Assembly (NCBI GenBank): GCA_022885665.1
Contig: JAGQDJ010000125.1
Location: forward strand, 62,001 to 126,000
Source: Triops longicaudatus
Taxonomy: Eukaryota > Arthropoda > Branchiopoda > Notostraca > Triopsidae
Length of the DNA stretch: 64,000 bases
Direction of reading: 5' to 3'
Program-made: the position numbers and the translations under genes
Shown here: piece after piece, positions 12,901-22,859 of the stretch
Position numbering within the stretch: position 1 is the first letter of the stretch
Layout of the letters: each line of letters begins with the position of its first letter
Notes under the pieces: generated by a model
What the model saw: the letters and a program-made list of their open reading frames with translations, nothing else
Databases searched by the model: none
Told to the model about the DNA's origin: nothing

Positions 12901-15900
12901 GACTAATCTTATCCTAGATTTGGGTGCTGATCCGAAATCTCCCGTGGGTACGGCCTTTGGCTTTTCCAGACCTTCGCAAGCGGCCATTTTCATGTCCAAT
13001 ACTTCCCTTATGTTGGAGTTCGCTTCCAAGGAATTTTTGAATTTCATCGACAGGTAAGTTTGAAATCCTCTAGAAATTCTTCTTTCAACGACGAGAAAAC
13101 TAAGAATCGCATCCACACATTTATTTATTGATTTTTTATTATTTTCAACAGCCCTCAGTTCTCGCGAGTGAAGCGTCAGTTGGGTTTCCAACAAGGCCGT
13201 CAAAACCCCACTGCCCAAGCTCTACCCAATGTGGACGTCACCCGTTTCGTCCCCACCGTAACCCCGCCCAGCGTGTGCCGTCTAAACGAAGAAACCTTGC
13301 CTTGTGACCACACCACCACCTTCAGGACCTTCAGCGGCTGGTGTAACAACCTCCGTAACCCAACTTTCGGCAAAGGACTTTCGACCTTCAACCGTTTGCT
13401 CCCCGCTGGTTACGATGACGGTATTGCCCGTCCTAGGTGGCGTTCCGTTACCGGACAGCCTTTACCCAGCCCACGTTTGATTTCTGTCCTCGTTCACCAA
13501 GACGTCAGTGTGCCCCATCGTCGTTACACCATGATTACTATGCAACTCGGACAGTTTTTGGATCACGACATCACCCTTACCCCCGTTTCTCGAGGTAAGA
13601 TACATAAAAGAAGCTAAGAATCTTTTACAAACGTTGTCTGTTGCAGGTTTCCAAGACGCTATTTTGAATTGCCGTGACTGCGACGCAGCTCGACAAGTAC
13701 ACCCCGAATGCTGGCCTATCCCCATCCCTGCCAACGATCCCCACTTCCCGCGAGTCAATACCCAAACTGGCCGTCCTATCTGTCTACCCTTCACCCGTTC
13801 TTTGCCCGGACAACAACGACTTGGTAATTAAAAATCCCTATTCTACTTTTTTTTCTCTAGTTTGCTCTGTGTTTTCTTTCATTCGTTGAAATTTTGTGTA
13901 TTTCACGAAATGCATTGTTTCGTAGCTCGATTATTAACGTATTTAGACACAATGTGCGTCAATTCAAGCCCAAAAGAGTCCAATTCTCGTAAAACTGGGA
14001 TCGTCCAATTAATTTTTTTAATTCGTTTTTGTGTTAAGAGGTGTTACGTTCTACTCCTTTTCAAATCCGTTTATTCGTAACTTCAGTACAAAATCACACA
14101 AAAACACTCTCCTTCTCGTGCCTTCTCTCACCTTACGTTCACAACAATCAAATTTCACTCTCAAGAAACGCAACTGACTCAAAGCAAGGTCAAAAGGGAA
14201 CTCTTACATTACAGGCTCGGTGCAGGGGATTTCATTCTTACCAACAATGAATCTTAGGATTCATTGTTGGGCGGCTACGGAATTTACTGTTGGGTAACAA
14301 TGAACGCCACAGAAGATTGTGCTAGAAAAACCTCGACGATAAAAAAAGTTAATTTAATGTATTTTTCAATTTAAGTGTACCTTAATGTAATATATTTTTA
14401 ATTATTTATAATTAACTGAATGCATTTTATGTATTTCTTTTTAATTTAGTGTGTTAAAAAAATAACGTATTCTTTTGTTCTCAGGTCCCCGTGAGCAAGT
14501 GAATCAAAACACAGCTTTCATTGATGCCTCGCACATTTACGGCAGCACACCTTGTGATTCTCAACGCTTACGTGCCTTCCAGGGCGGTCGTTTGAACGCC
14601 ACTGCGTCTCCTTTCCGTGGCAAAGATCTCCTTCCTCAAACCAATCTCCAGGCTGAATGCAAAGCTTCCAGTGGCTTGTGTATGGCTGCTGGTGACAGTC
14701 GTTCCGCCGAGCAACCAGGTCTGACCACCTTGCACACGGTCTTCCTCCGTGAGCACAACCGTCTTGCTCTTTTGCTGCAAGGCGTAAATCCTAACTGGGA
14801 TGACGAGCGTTTGTACCTCACTGCCCGCCGTATAGTCAACGCCCAATGGCAACACGTGATCTACAACGAGTACCTGCCACGTATTCTCGGTTGGAACGCC
14901 ATCAATCTTTATGGTTTGAACCTGGTCAGCGAAGGTTATTTTGACGGCTACGACGCTAATTGCAACCCCGGCATTTTCAACGAATTTGCCTCTGCAGCTT
15001 ACCGTTTCGGTCACAGCTTGGTCCGCCCGTTCTACCCTCGCGTGGATGCCAACTTCCAAAACCGTGGCGTTATTCCCTTGAGGGCCGGCTTTTTTAACTC
15101 AGAAATGTTATTGGAGAACCAAATGGTGGATGAAGTCTTACGTGGGATGATCGTGACGCCTATGGAGAACTTGGACCAGTTTATTACCAACGAAGTCACC
15201 AATCACTTGTTCGAAGGCCGTACGCCGTTCTCAGGCCTGGATTTGGCTTCGCTCAACATCCAGCGAGGTCGTGACCACGGTTTGCGTTCGTACAACGAGT
15301 ACCGCGCTGCTTGCAACTTGAAACGCGCCCTGACGTTCGAAGATTTGTCCCGTGAAATGACCCCGGAAGTGATTGCAAGGTTAAAGCAAGTGTATGCCGC
15401 AGTGGACGATATCGATCTCTTCACGGGTGGATTAGTGGAAACGGCTTTGCAGGGAGGTTTGGTGGGCCCGACTTTCGCGTGTATCATCGGTAACCAGTTC
15501 CGTAGCTTGAGGCGATGCGATCGCTTCTGGTACGAAAACGGCAACCAAGCTGGTAGATTCACCGAAGCCCAGTTGGCTGAAATTCGCAAAGTTACCTTTT
15601 CGCGTTTGTCTTGCGAGAATTCGGATACCATCGGTGATGTTCCTCGTTCAGCTTTCGATCTTCCGCATAATTTCTTGTAAGTTTTGCCTTTAATTAGTGT
15701 TAGAAACTAGTATTGACCGGTGATTTCCTTCTAGAAATCCTCGCGTACCTTGCCGATCGCTACCTGGAATGGACCTGAATCCATGGAGAGATTTGGATCG
15801 TACTTGCTTCGTACTCTCAAAGAGTATTCCCTTGGGTACTTCATCCTTGGTTTCACCATGCACTTCTTGTACTTGTACTACAGACGGGGTAAGTTATATT

Positions 15901-16166
15901 CCAAAAAATCAGCAGTTTTGAACTGCGAGAATTTTCTTCGTTCGAAACAAATTAAAATAATTTAATTTTCTTTACAGCCGCAATGCCAGTCGTTAAGAGT
16001 CAACTGTCAGCAGCTGTTGACAGAAGTCGGACGGGATGCCATGTTGGCTGACAACGTGTGTCGCGTCCAGTGCGCATTTTTAATTAATCCACCTCGTCCT
16101 CCCCAGAGAGGCCGTGGTGGCCGAAGATTGCCTTTTGCCAATTTTATGAACAACTTGTTCGGTTAA
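6992..16166 (+). CDS. DBLOX: Double-domain animal heme peroxidase (DBLOX type), 5-prime end incomplete
   Basis: Seventeen in-frame exons: 6992-7224, 10000-10105, 10195-10577, 10733-10861, 11042-11216, 11281-11500, 11569-11724, 11792-11927, 11993-12161, 12226-12504, 12604-12770, 12918-13053, 13152-13594, 13647-13823, 14485-15676, 15735-15888 and 15978-16166, giving about 1,480 residues. The visible start is a hydrophobic signal-like segment (WLTALAIVHAVVA); the start codon must lie in an upstream exon. Two animal peroxidase domains follow, the first ending near 12504 and the second running from about 13250 to 15676. Domain 2 keeps the distal pocket (QFLDHDI), the R and E of DSRSAE, the proximal His (YRFGHSL) and NIQRGRDHG, so it should bind heme and use hydrogen peroxide. 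Domain 1 has lost several of these residues. A basic RVKR site lies between the domains, and the last two exons encode a cysteine-rich tail. Two linked peroxidase domains match the arthropod DBLOX family, probably secreted. The physiological substrate is unknown. Confidence 0.88.
7225..9999 (+). other. Long first visible intron of the peroxidase gene
   Basis: Donor GTAAGT at 7225 and acceptor CGACAG ending at 9999 join the exons in frame. At about 2.8 kb it is by far the longest intron of the gene, whose other introns are mostly 60-250 bases. Its left third holds a cluster of degenerate inverted repeats (7310-8065). I see no coding exon inside it. Confidence 0.75.
7310..8065. repeat. Cluster of degenerate self-complementary repeats inside an intron
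   Basis: About eight imperfect copies of a motif such as ACCTCCCTTATCCGATAATT and its reverse complement (AATTATCGG.TTAGAGAGGT) alternate across 750 bases, for example near 7322, 7541, 7657, 7690, 7768, 7795, 7920, 7941, 8013 and 8040. Some neighbouring copies also share flanking sequence, as in 7690-7750 against 7810-7900, which suggests diverged tandem duplication. The ACCTC..TTATCCGA core loosely resembles the ends of pogo/Tigger-type elements, but that origin is an inference. Confidence 0.7.
14241..14270. repeat. Perfect 13-bp palindrome in a peroxidase intron
   Basis: The arms CCAACAATGAATC and GATTCATTGTTGG are exact reverse complements around TTAG. It lies in the 661-base intron between 13823 and 14485. 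It could fold as an RNA hairpin in the pre-mRNA or mark a transposon footprint. Confidence 0.85.
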
Positions 16167-17000
16167 AAAGTCTTTTCAAATTATAAACTTTGTGAATTGT
16201 TGTCGATAACGGAGGGAAAAACAAGAAGTCTATTTTTTACAAAAAAAGAAAAATCTGCAGTAGTGTATATCTGGCCAGTTTCTAGCAAGAGTTTAATTAA
16301 CATTACTGAGATAAGTGATAGTAGCGGTTTTTCTTGGGTCATTTTCGATAGGATCGATTTATGAAACGAAAAGAGATGAAGTAAATGATGAGAAGGCTGT
16401 GTAAATGTTTGAAAAACGCGCAAGGTGTGCCTTCGTGCTTTGTGCTGTGCATAAGCTGTATTCTTGTGTGCCTCAGAATAGAATGTTGTATTTTATACCA
16501 AAAAAGGCATCGTAGTTCATTCGATCATTCAAATAATTTTTCTTTCAGTTTGAATTTTTCATAATTTTTTTTTATTTCATTGCTTACAATTAGAGAATCC
16601 AATACTGAAAAAACAATGTGAGCTAAGAATCCCGATATCAATGTTAACATACATATACACAAACGATAAAGTATAATTACAAAGTATAGTTGAATCAAAG
16701 GTCCCTGTGGAAAGTAACAGATTTACGAGGTAAGAAAAAATTTCCGTTTCAGGCCCCTCTGTATGCCCAGTGAACTTATAGATGAGGGAGGAATGTTTAC
16801 AATATCTGGCAGGCTATCAACTTGTAAATATCTATCACACCGACGAAGTTTATATCCCCTTTCTTTCGGAGCTCAATGGAAGAAAGAATAAAAAGAATCG
16901 CTATGGCTAAAGATATAAGAACTAAGTTCCCGTGAGAAGGATTTTTTTGTATGTCACTAAAATAGGAAATAGTTACTCGCAAATGCCCGGTTTAAACATA
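16167..17000. other. Intergenic region between convergent genes
   Basis: This holds the 3-prime flanks of the peroxidase (+) and of PAN-like protein A (-). A minus-strand AATAAA appears near 16570. No further coding exon is supported. Confidence 0.6.
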
Positions 17001-18738
17001 TCATACGCTGAGATAAGCATATGCCATTGTAACTTGATCGCCATCTAGCAGGGATTTAGGAATGTACATTCCTGTAGAAACTATCTTGTCTTCACTCCGA
17101 TTAACAGTACCAAGCATACCCACATTACCACCAGGGCAGTATGTGGCGTTTGTAGGGTCTAATAACCAGAAGGAACCGCAACCATAGATGTCTTCTGTAA
17201 CAGTGACAAAAGGAGTCGGTTTTAGGGCTTGCTCATTCAGGTTAAAGATGTCCTCCACAGTGGACGACTTCCAATGTAAAGTCATGTTGCTTAACGTTCC
17301 GTTTGCGTCGATATGCCAATTGGCGTACTGAAAACCATAAATGGATCGGTTGGCTGTGTGGAACCTGAACTCGATATAAGGATAGAATTTCAATCGGGAT
17401 ATGCGCCCCATGTCAGCCGGAGACATTCTGTAGTCACTTGCAACCAGGCTTGTCTCCAAATCAATCCTTCGTTTGAATAGGTACGTTTCGCTGTTGAAAC
17501 ATAAGCCGAAGATAGGTAACGCAAAAGGCTTGTCGCCTTCAGGCCAAAGTACCGTATCGAAAACTGCAAAAAAAAAAAACAAAAAACAAAAAAAAATGGA
17601 AACTTATTAGGTTTTCAGTGTCACATATGGTTATTATAGAATTATTATAGAATACCTCACGAACTTAAAAAATATTAAATATTTCAGAGTCGCAAATAGA
17701 AGAAATAATAAAAGAAAATCACAAAATAGGAACATACTAAATCGAAGCTAAGGAAAACGAGACACGACGCTTTGAGTAATACTAATATGAAATAGAATAG
17801 ATCTTACATCCCATGTCAGTGTGCCTCTGGGAAAAATCTTTGCAATGTTTGTCGCAATTGTTGCATTTCGGCCAAATACCCTCACAGCCGGGTCTTAAGA
17901 CCTGGCATGGAATTTCGGCTTCGGGCTTGTACTTCGCATCCAAGCAAGCTTGGTAGCTATTGTTACTTCGCTTTTCCCAGACTACGCTACCAGGCCAGTT
18001 TACAAAAACCATATTCGTTTGGTTTAAGCACAAATTGCCTGGCAATAATTCGCATACGTACGAATCGGTGTTTTCTATAAAATTATAGGCATGACAAGAT
18101 TGATTGTTGACGCACGCCCAGTTGCAATCTTTCCGGGCCCAAGTTAGGGACATACCTATTAAATATTTCAACATTAAAAACCTATAATACTGTCGGCATT
18201 TTTCTTAATTACTTTTAGGAATTAACCTCTGTGGAAAGTAGTCAGTCACGTTCGTCATCATTCTTACGTTCAAATAGCGGCTGCTGGTAACGAAATCATC
18301 CCATTCATTTAACGTTGCTTTGCGAATAGCTTGGATTTCTTGACGCATTTCTGTCACCATAGGCGTCAAAGTTTCCCTGGCGATTTGTAAGGCATCGGTC
18401 AGGACGTCAACCGTGTACGCTGCGAGCTTAAAAGGCAGATCCTCCATCAGACCGTTAATCATTTCTGTGTTTTCTGCCATCTGTTGAGTTATGTTTACTA
18501 TTAAAAGTTCGAGAGAGCCCTCTCTTGAACCAGAGCCTGTGTTTGTGTTACCAACCACCATTGAGCTTTTTAGTTGCTGTATTTCTTGCGTAATGTTGCG
18601 CAACAGATGATCAATGTTTTTAGATACAGCGTCGGCACAAGTACAGTTGTTCGATGAAGGACCATTGTTTCCACTAACGAGGCAAGCTAGTAATACGCAT
18701 TCCAAGAATACGAAATAAAGAGTTGTTTTCCACTTCAT
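17001..18738 (-). CDS. Secreted PAN/apple-like protein A with unclassified C-terminal domain
   Basis: Three exons: 18738-18213, 18155-17808 and 17563-17001, giving 478 residues with both introns in phase 1. Residues 1-23 form a signal peptide ending near LVSG. Residues 24-175 are a helical, possibly coiled-coil region with several N-glycosylation motifs that the two paralogs lack. Exon 2 encodes a cysteine-rich module resembling a PAN/apple domain (CNWACVNNQSCHAYNF, then CELL) and closes with a GCEGIWPKCNNCDKHC block. Exon 3 encodes about 187 residues with YGCGSFWLLDP and YCPGGN, which I cannot place in a known family. Two paralogs at 44503-45739 and 58132-59364 share exon order, phases and these motifs. 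PAN/apple modules usually bind proteins or sugars, so an extracellular binding role is plausible but unproven. Confidence 0.85.
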
Positions 18739-18740
18739 GG

Positions 18741-18799
18741 CTAAGCTTTACTAGGCTTCAGTAAGCTTTACTAGGTTTCAGTACTAGAAACCTACTGAA
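18741..18799. repeat. 20-bp tandem duplication plus inverted copy just upstream of PAN-like A
   Basis: Unit CTAAGCTTTACTAGGCTTCA (18741-18760) is repeated with two differences at 18761-18780. GTTTCAGTA (18775-18783) is then followed by its reverse complement TACTGAAAC (18793-18801 region). The array begins three bases upstream of the minus-strand start codon, so it would lie in the 5-prime UTR or proximal promoter. Confidence 0.7.
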
Positions 18800-19348
18800 A
18801 CAGTTTTAAATTCGTTACGAACGAAACCTTTTCAGAGAACTTCCCACTTGACTTAAACCTTTTCTTCGTAGGTAACTCACAGCTTCATAACTTCACCGAT
18901 ACAGTGAAGACTAAGGGTTTCGTGTGCCTTTTATGCCAGATCCTACGAATAGTAGTGGAAAGATTGGCCTTGAAAGGAAAGGTTACTGACATCCCAACAG
19001 CTTTTTCTTACATTAAGATTTTTTTAAAAAAGTGCGGAAGGTACGAAAGTTCATGGACTTCGCTGACATTAGTCATCATGACAGGTAATGTACTGCTATG
19101 CAATATAGACAACAAAACTCCTAACCCCATTTTTTAACCCGGACCCAAGCAAGTAAATCGCACGCTCCATAACCTTTCGAGTGTGAAGAGAAAAAAGTTA
19201 ACCATCAGTTGGAATTTTCTTCGAGGGTGATAAAACAGGAACAAGGGTATAAAACACAGTAAAGTTATACTGTAGACTGGAACGCGGCTTACCGTAATAT
19301 AAAGTAACGTACAGAGCTGCAACTCGCTTTTATATTATTATTTAAAAA

Positions 19349-19452
19349 ATAACGCACTTTTAACAATGAATTAAGCCAATTATTTAAATACTTTTTGGTT
19401 CCATTTGTAGCCTGAACGATTTTTACAACGTTATTTATTGTATATGCAGGTG
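19349..19452. repeat. Left copy of a ~105-bp direct repeat
   Basis: This block (TAACGCAC, then CATTTGTAGCCTGA.CG, then TTTTACAA.GTTATTTATTGTA) recurs in the same orientation at 20395-20512 with mismatches and a small length difference in an A/T run. The pair flanks about 940 bases that include a tRNA-like sequence. It may be a dispersed repeat copied twice or the ends of an old insertion. Confidence 0.75.
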
Positions 19453-19902
19453 AAAGAAAGGTAAAAATTGTCCCAGGCTGGAGAAAGTTATCAACTTTTC
19501 CCTAACAGCATAAAACCTCGTAAAAACGAAATCCGACTGCAAGGAAACGTTGTGCAGGTGGGTGACAAATGCTCAGTGGTGCCGTACAAGAATGCGGAAT
19601 AAAGGGCGGAAAACTGGAGCACAGTTGCTTTGCCAATAGCTCAACGAACCGACTTTGGGCACATTTTAATTGCACACGTTATCAAAATAAATAATAATGG
19701 TTTACTTTCCTATAATTGTATAAAATGAAATAAAATCTGTACGAATGACCATAAGGTATAGTATTTCATTTTCAAAAAAACTTCTTGCAAGAAAGAAGTC
19801 TAGATATAATCAAAGAACAGTACTAGGTGTCACCTGTGACAAGTTGCCTAGGTAACATACCTTCGATAGCTTTTATATTTCAAACAAGTAACATACTTAG
19901 TA

Positions 19903-19987
19903 TGCGTTATGGCCGAGCGGTCTAAGTCCTGGACTTGGGATCGTGAGGTCGCGGGTTCGATTCCCCGTGTCTGAAGTTTGGTTTTTC
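19903..19987 (+). other. tRNA-like sequence (degenerate tRNA or SINE head)
   Basis: A near-consensus A box TGGCCGAGCGG (19910-19920) and B box GGTTCGATTCC (19954-19964) are spaced as in a tRNA, and a TTTTT run follows at 19982. The A-box flank looks like the Leu/Ser class, but there is no long variable arm. The anticodon stem (CTGGA against TCGTG), the T stem and the acceptor stem do not pair well, so a working tRNA is unlikely. A tRNA pseudogene or the promoter head of a SINE fits better. Confidence 0.65.
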
Positions 19988-20004
19988 AGAGACTAAGCCT
20001 CTGA

Positions 20005-20100
20005 CTATACCCTGTCCTGCTTTCTATGGTACCTGGTATATCCCAATAAAATGGAATTACCAAGAGTACCACGGGAAGCAGGATAGGGGATAGGAAAGGG
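20005..20100. repeat. Imperfect inverted repeat downstream of the tRNA-like sequence
   Basis: CCCTGTCCTGCTTTC near 20010 is largely complementary to GGGAAGCAGGATAGGG near 20080, with GGTACC-like sequence inside. It directly follows the tRNA-like head and may be the structured body of the same short interspersed element. Confidence 0.5.
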
Positions 20101-20394
20101 TGTCCGAGACCTCGAAAAGCATGATGCTGGCATCGTGCATCGCACTTTTTCCCATGTTATTCCTTATGGGATTTCAAACTTTTTGGCTCCTGAGACGCCC
20201 TCAGGGCATAATTTCATATTCAAGCTCAGTTTTCTCGCTTATTTGAAGGGCTAGCGCAATAATTCTTGCAGATTCGGAATCCTCTCGTCGAGGCTGACAA
20301 TTTGCATTCCTTAATTTCCAAATTGCAGACATGTCGGTTAATTAGGTTACGTCAGAATTACCATAATCATTGTAATTCTAGTAAAATTAATAAA

Positions 20395-20512
20395 GTAACG
20401 CACTAGTAATGAACGAAGCCGATTATTTTTAAATATTTTTTTTAAATATTTTTTATTTCATTTGTATAGCCTGAGCGGCTTTTACAATGTTATTTATTGT
20501 ACATGCATGTGT
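20395..20512. repeat. Right copy of the ~105-bp direct repeat
   Basis: This is the second copy of the block at 19349-19452, in the same orientation, sharing TAACGCAC, ATTTGTA.AGCCTGA.CGG and TACAATGTTATTTATTGTA. Similarity stops on both sides. Confidence 0.75.
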
Positions 20513-20811
20513 GATCGTAGAGACTCATTGCCTTCTTTAACTAAGTTTACAGATTGGCTTTGTTTGAGGGTAACATTATGAAACAAAGCAGTAAAGAAAA
20601 ACTTCACATGTAGATGGATCAGAACATTTTAACAATAATAAGGAAATGCGGATGTACATTGAGTTTGGCCTTTGGCAGTTTAAAGTGCTATTTACACAAA
20701 GCAAGGAAACTAATAAGATCTTTCTTTCTAATTATAACTAATTTTCCATTTGCAACGCACTAATAATTGTACTACGTGGTACCATTTTTTACACGTTTTA
20801 CATTTTACACC

Positions 20812-22859
20812 TTAAGATTCCTTGCAGTTAGTACGTTTTACTGGGATTGCATACAGTTCCTCATCAATGACGTAGTGAGGCACAGGACTAACATTCGTGG
20901 GAACTTCGAGACTGGGTACATCCAAAAGCGCAGCAGCGTTCGAATAAAGGGGTTCAACATTGCAATGTAAGTCTTTTTCGTAAGTTTCAGAAGTGTTTGG
21001 TCTTTTTTCCTTTGGCATTACTGAAGCGTAAAGTTCATTGCATACTAAATTAGGTTTGACGTATGCTGGTTGATCTGACGAAGCTTGGGTGACTTCGGCA
21101 TAAATTGCCGTGTCGCTGTGGGGGAGTAAAGCTGTGGTAAATTCAGGATTGCGAATGTTTAATGGTGTGTTGCTGGGGTGTCGGTTTCCAGGTCTAGTTC
21201 TGGACACATTTTCGTAGACCTGTTCAAGCACTTGAGGGATGGGATCGGGCTGTGCTTGCTGCCGTTTTCTGGGAAAGACAGATTTTAAAACATATGTAAA
21301 TGCTTGGGAAAGGATTCTGGTTTACTTCTTTTTGTACAGACGACAGGAACAGTACAGTATGCTGAATATTGACAATAGAATTCCGACTGTACTTAGAGCT
21401 GAAATAACTCCTTTATACGAGGAATATTTTTCTTTGGGTGGCAGACACACATTTTCTTGCGCTAGAGAAATCGATAAATGCAAGAAACATTAAAATTTGG
21501 CTTACTCAAAGGTTTTGGGTCCGTGACATCAAATGTCCATGTCCAGTTTGTGGCAAGATTACAGTACACAATGGGATTTCTGTTACTTGGAGAGTAACCA
21601 TGGTCACATTGAAGAATAGCAACGTCCGAATAGTTTAACGTAGTGCAACATACAGGGTTGCTTTGTTTGACGAATATCAGGCGTCCGTATTCGATTTCCG
21701 GTAAGTGATGACAATCTAGTGAATCTTATCAATCGGCTATTGTGGTCAGAAGTAAATACTTTTCTCAAGGTCTGAGATGCATATTGCAGGTTCTTCCGCT
21801 ACCCAGTATTTGCTATGATCCTTAAATTCACACACACTTGCATTGCTTCCTACAAGTGAATAGCCTGTAGAGCAAGAATAAATAGAGTGGTCACCTTCCT
21901 CGATAACATTTCCATGAAGTAACTTAGGCGGTGTTCCGCAAGATGTGTCTAAGCATATGTAGCGATTACTTTAGCTTATTGATTATTTCATGACTACTTT
22001 TCTGCATGACTGCTTGTAAAGAACAAAGTTCTATTTCAACTCCTTTCTTTCCTGAACTTTTGGCATCTTTACTGATGTTAAAAATAAGGTCTATTTTAGG
22101 ATTTTTAATGTTTTTCAAAATATTGCAGCAAATATTGTAGAATTTCCTCTGCTGTAATAGCACCGTGCTTGTACAATTTGCTACCACACCCTTCTTCGTT
22201 CCTCTGATAACGGGCGTTAAGGTCGTTTGAAAATTCGGACCTTGAAGAGATTTTGAATAATTAGAAGCATGAAATAGCGTGATCGCCATCCTACTTATTG
22301 ATCCAATTGTGACCAAAAGGTATAAATATCCAGGATTGATTTCCATCGAGTCAATAGTTAGATTTAAAGGATCATTCACTGTCACTGATAATTTGTCGCA
22401 CGTGTGTTCATGGTAGTCTAACGCGCCATGGAGTAAATTTCGGTTTGATGAAGATGTGTTAACAACGAGGTTATAATAATCTACACTCATCCAAACTGGT
22501 AATAACACACGATTAGTTTGAATTTTTAAAAATTCACTTACCACACTTGGGTGCGATCCCTTCCCAGGTTCCATTACATTGACATGTTCTCTCTACTTTC
22601 GGTACAAATTCGTTACCATACATTGCATAGTAACCGGGATGACAACTGTAGGTTACTCTTTCGTTTTCATTGTAAACATCTTTGTTCGGTTGTATTGTAC
22701 TATAATCTGTCTGTTCTGGCAATGCGCACCTACGAGCTGGTAAAACATCAAAGTTCTCGTTTCAAAAAGGCCTTTGACGTTAAAAAGTAATTGAATAAAG
22801 TCGTTACCCAAAGTTCCTATTATAAAACAAACAAAACACAGCCAAAGTACTGCTTTCAT
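20812..22859 (-). CDS. Single-pass receptor with sushi (CCP) domains and tyrosine-rich cytoplasmic tail
   Basis: Seven exons: 22859-22808, 22736-22542, 22495-21998, 21948-21760, 21715-21506, 21461-21326 and 21268-20812, giving 578 residues. The first four introns before the membrane exon are all phase 1, as expected for shuffled sushi exons. Order: signal peptide (1-17); sushi module (about 18-82, with YSCHPGYYAM and CNGTWEGIAPKC); an unclassified 166-residue region with N-glycosylation sites; a second sushi module (about 249-311, YSCSTGYSL); a third diverged one (about 312-381, LQCDHGYSP); a membrane span (about 400-420); and a 152-residue tail. The tail holds YENV, YAEV, YASV, YSNA and YAIPV, a spacing of phosphotyrosine-type motifs that could recruit SH2 proteins. 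An innate-immune or adhesion receptor is a reasonable inference. The PAN-like A gene lies just downstream. Confidence 0.82.

Noticed and set aside
14568..15059. 163-codon frame antisense to the peroxidase
   Set aside because: It is the shadow of a long, strongly constrained exon on the plus strand; no motif of its own.
19903..19987. Functional tRNA-Leu or tRNA-Ser gene
   Set aside because: A and B boxes are good, but the acceptor, anticodon and T stems do not pair and the long variable arm is missing.
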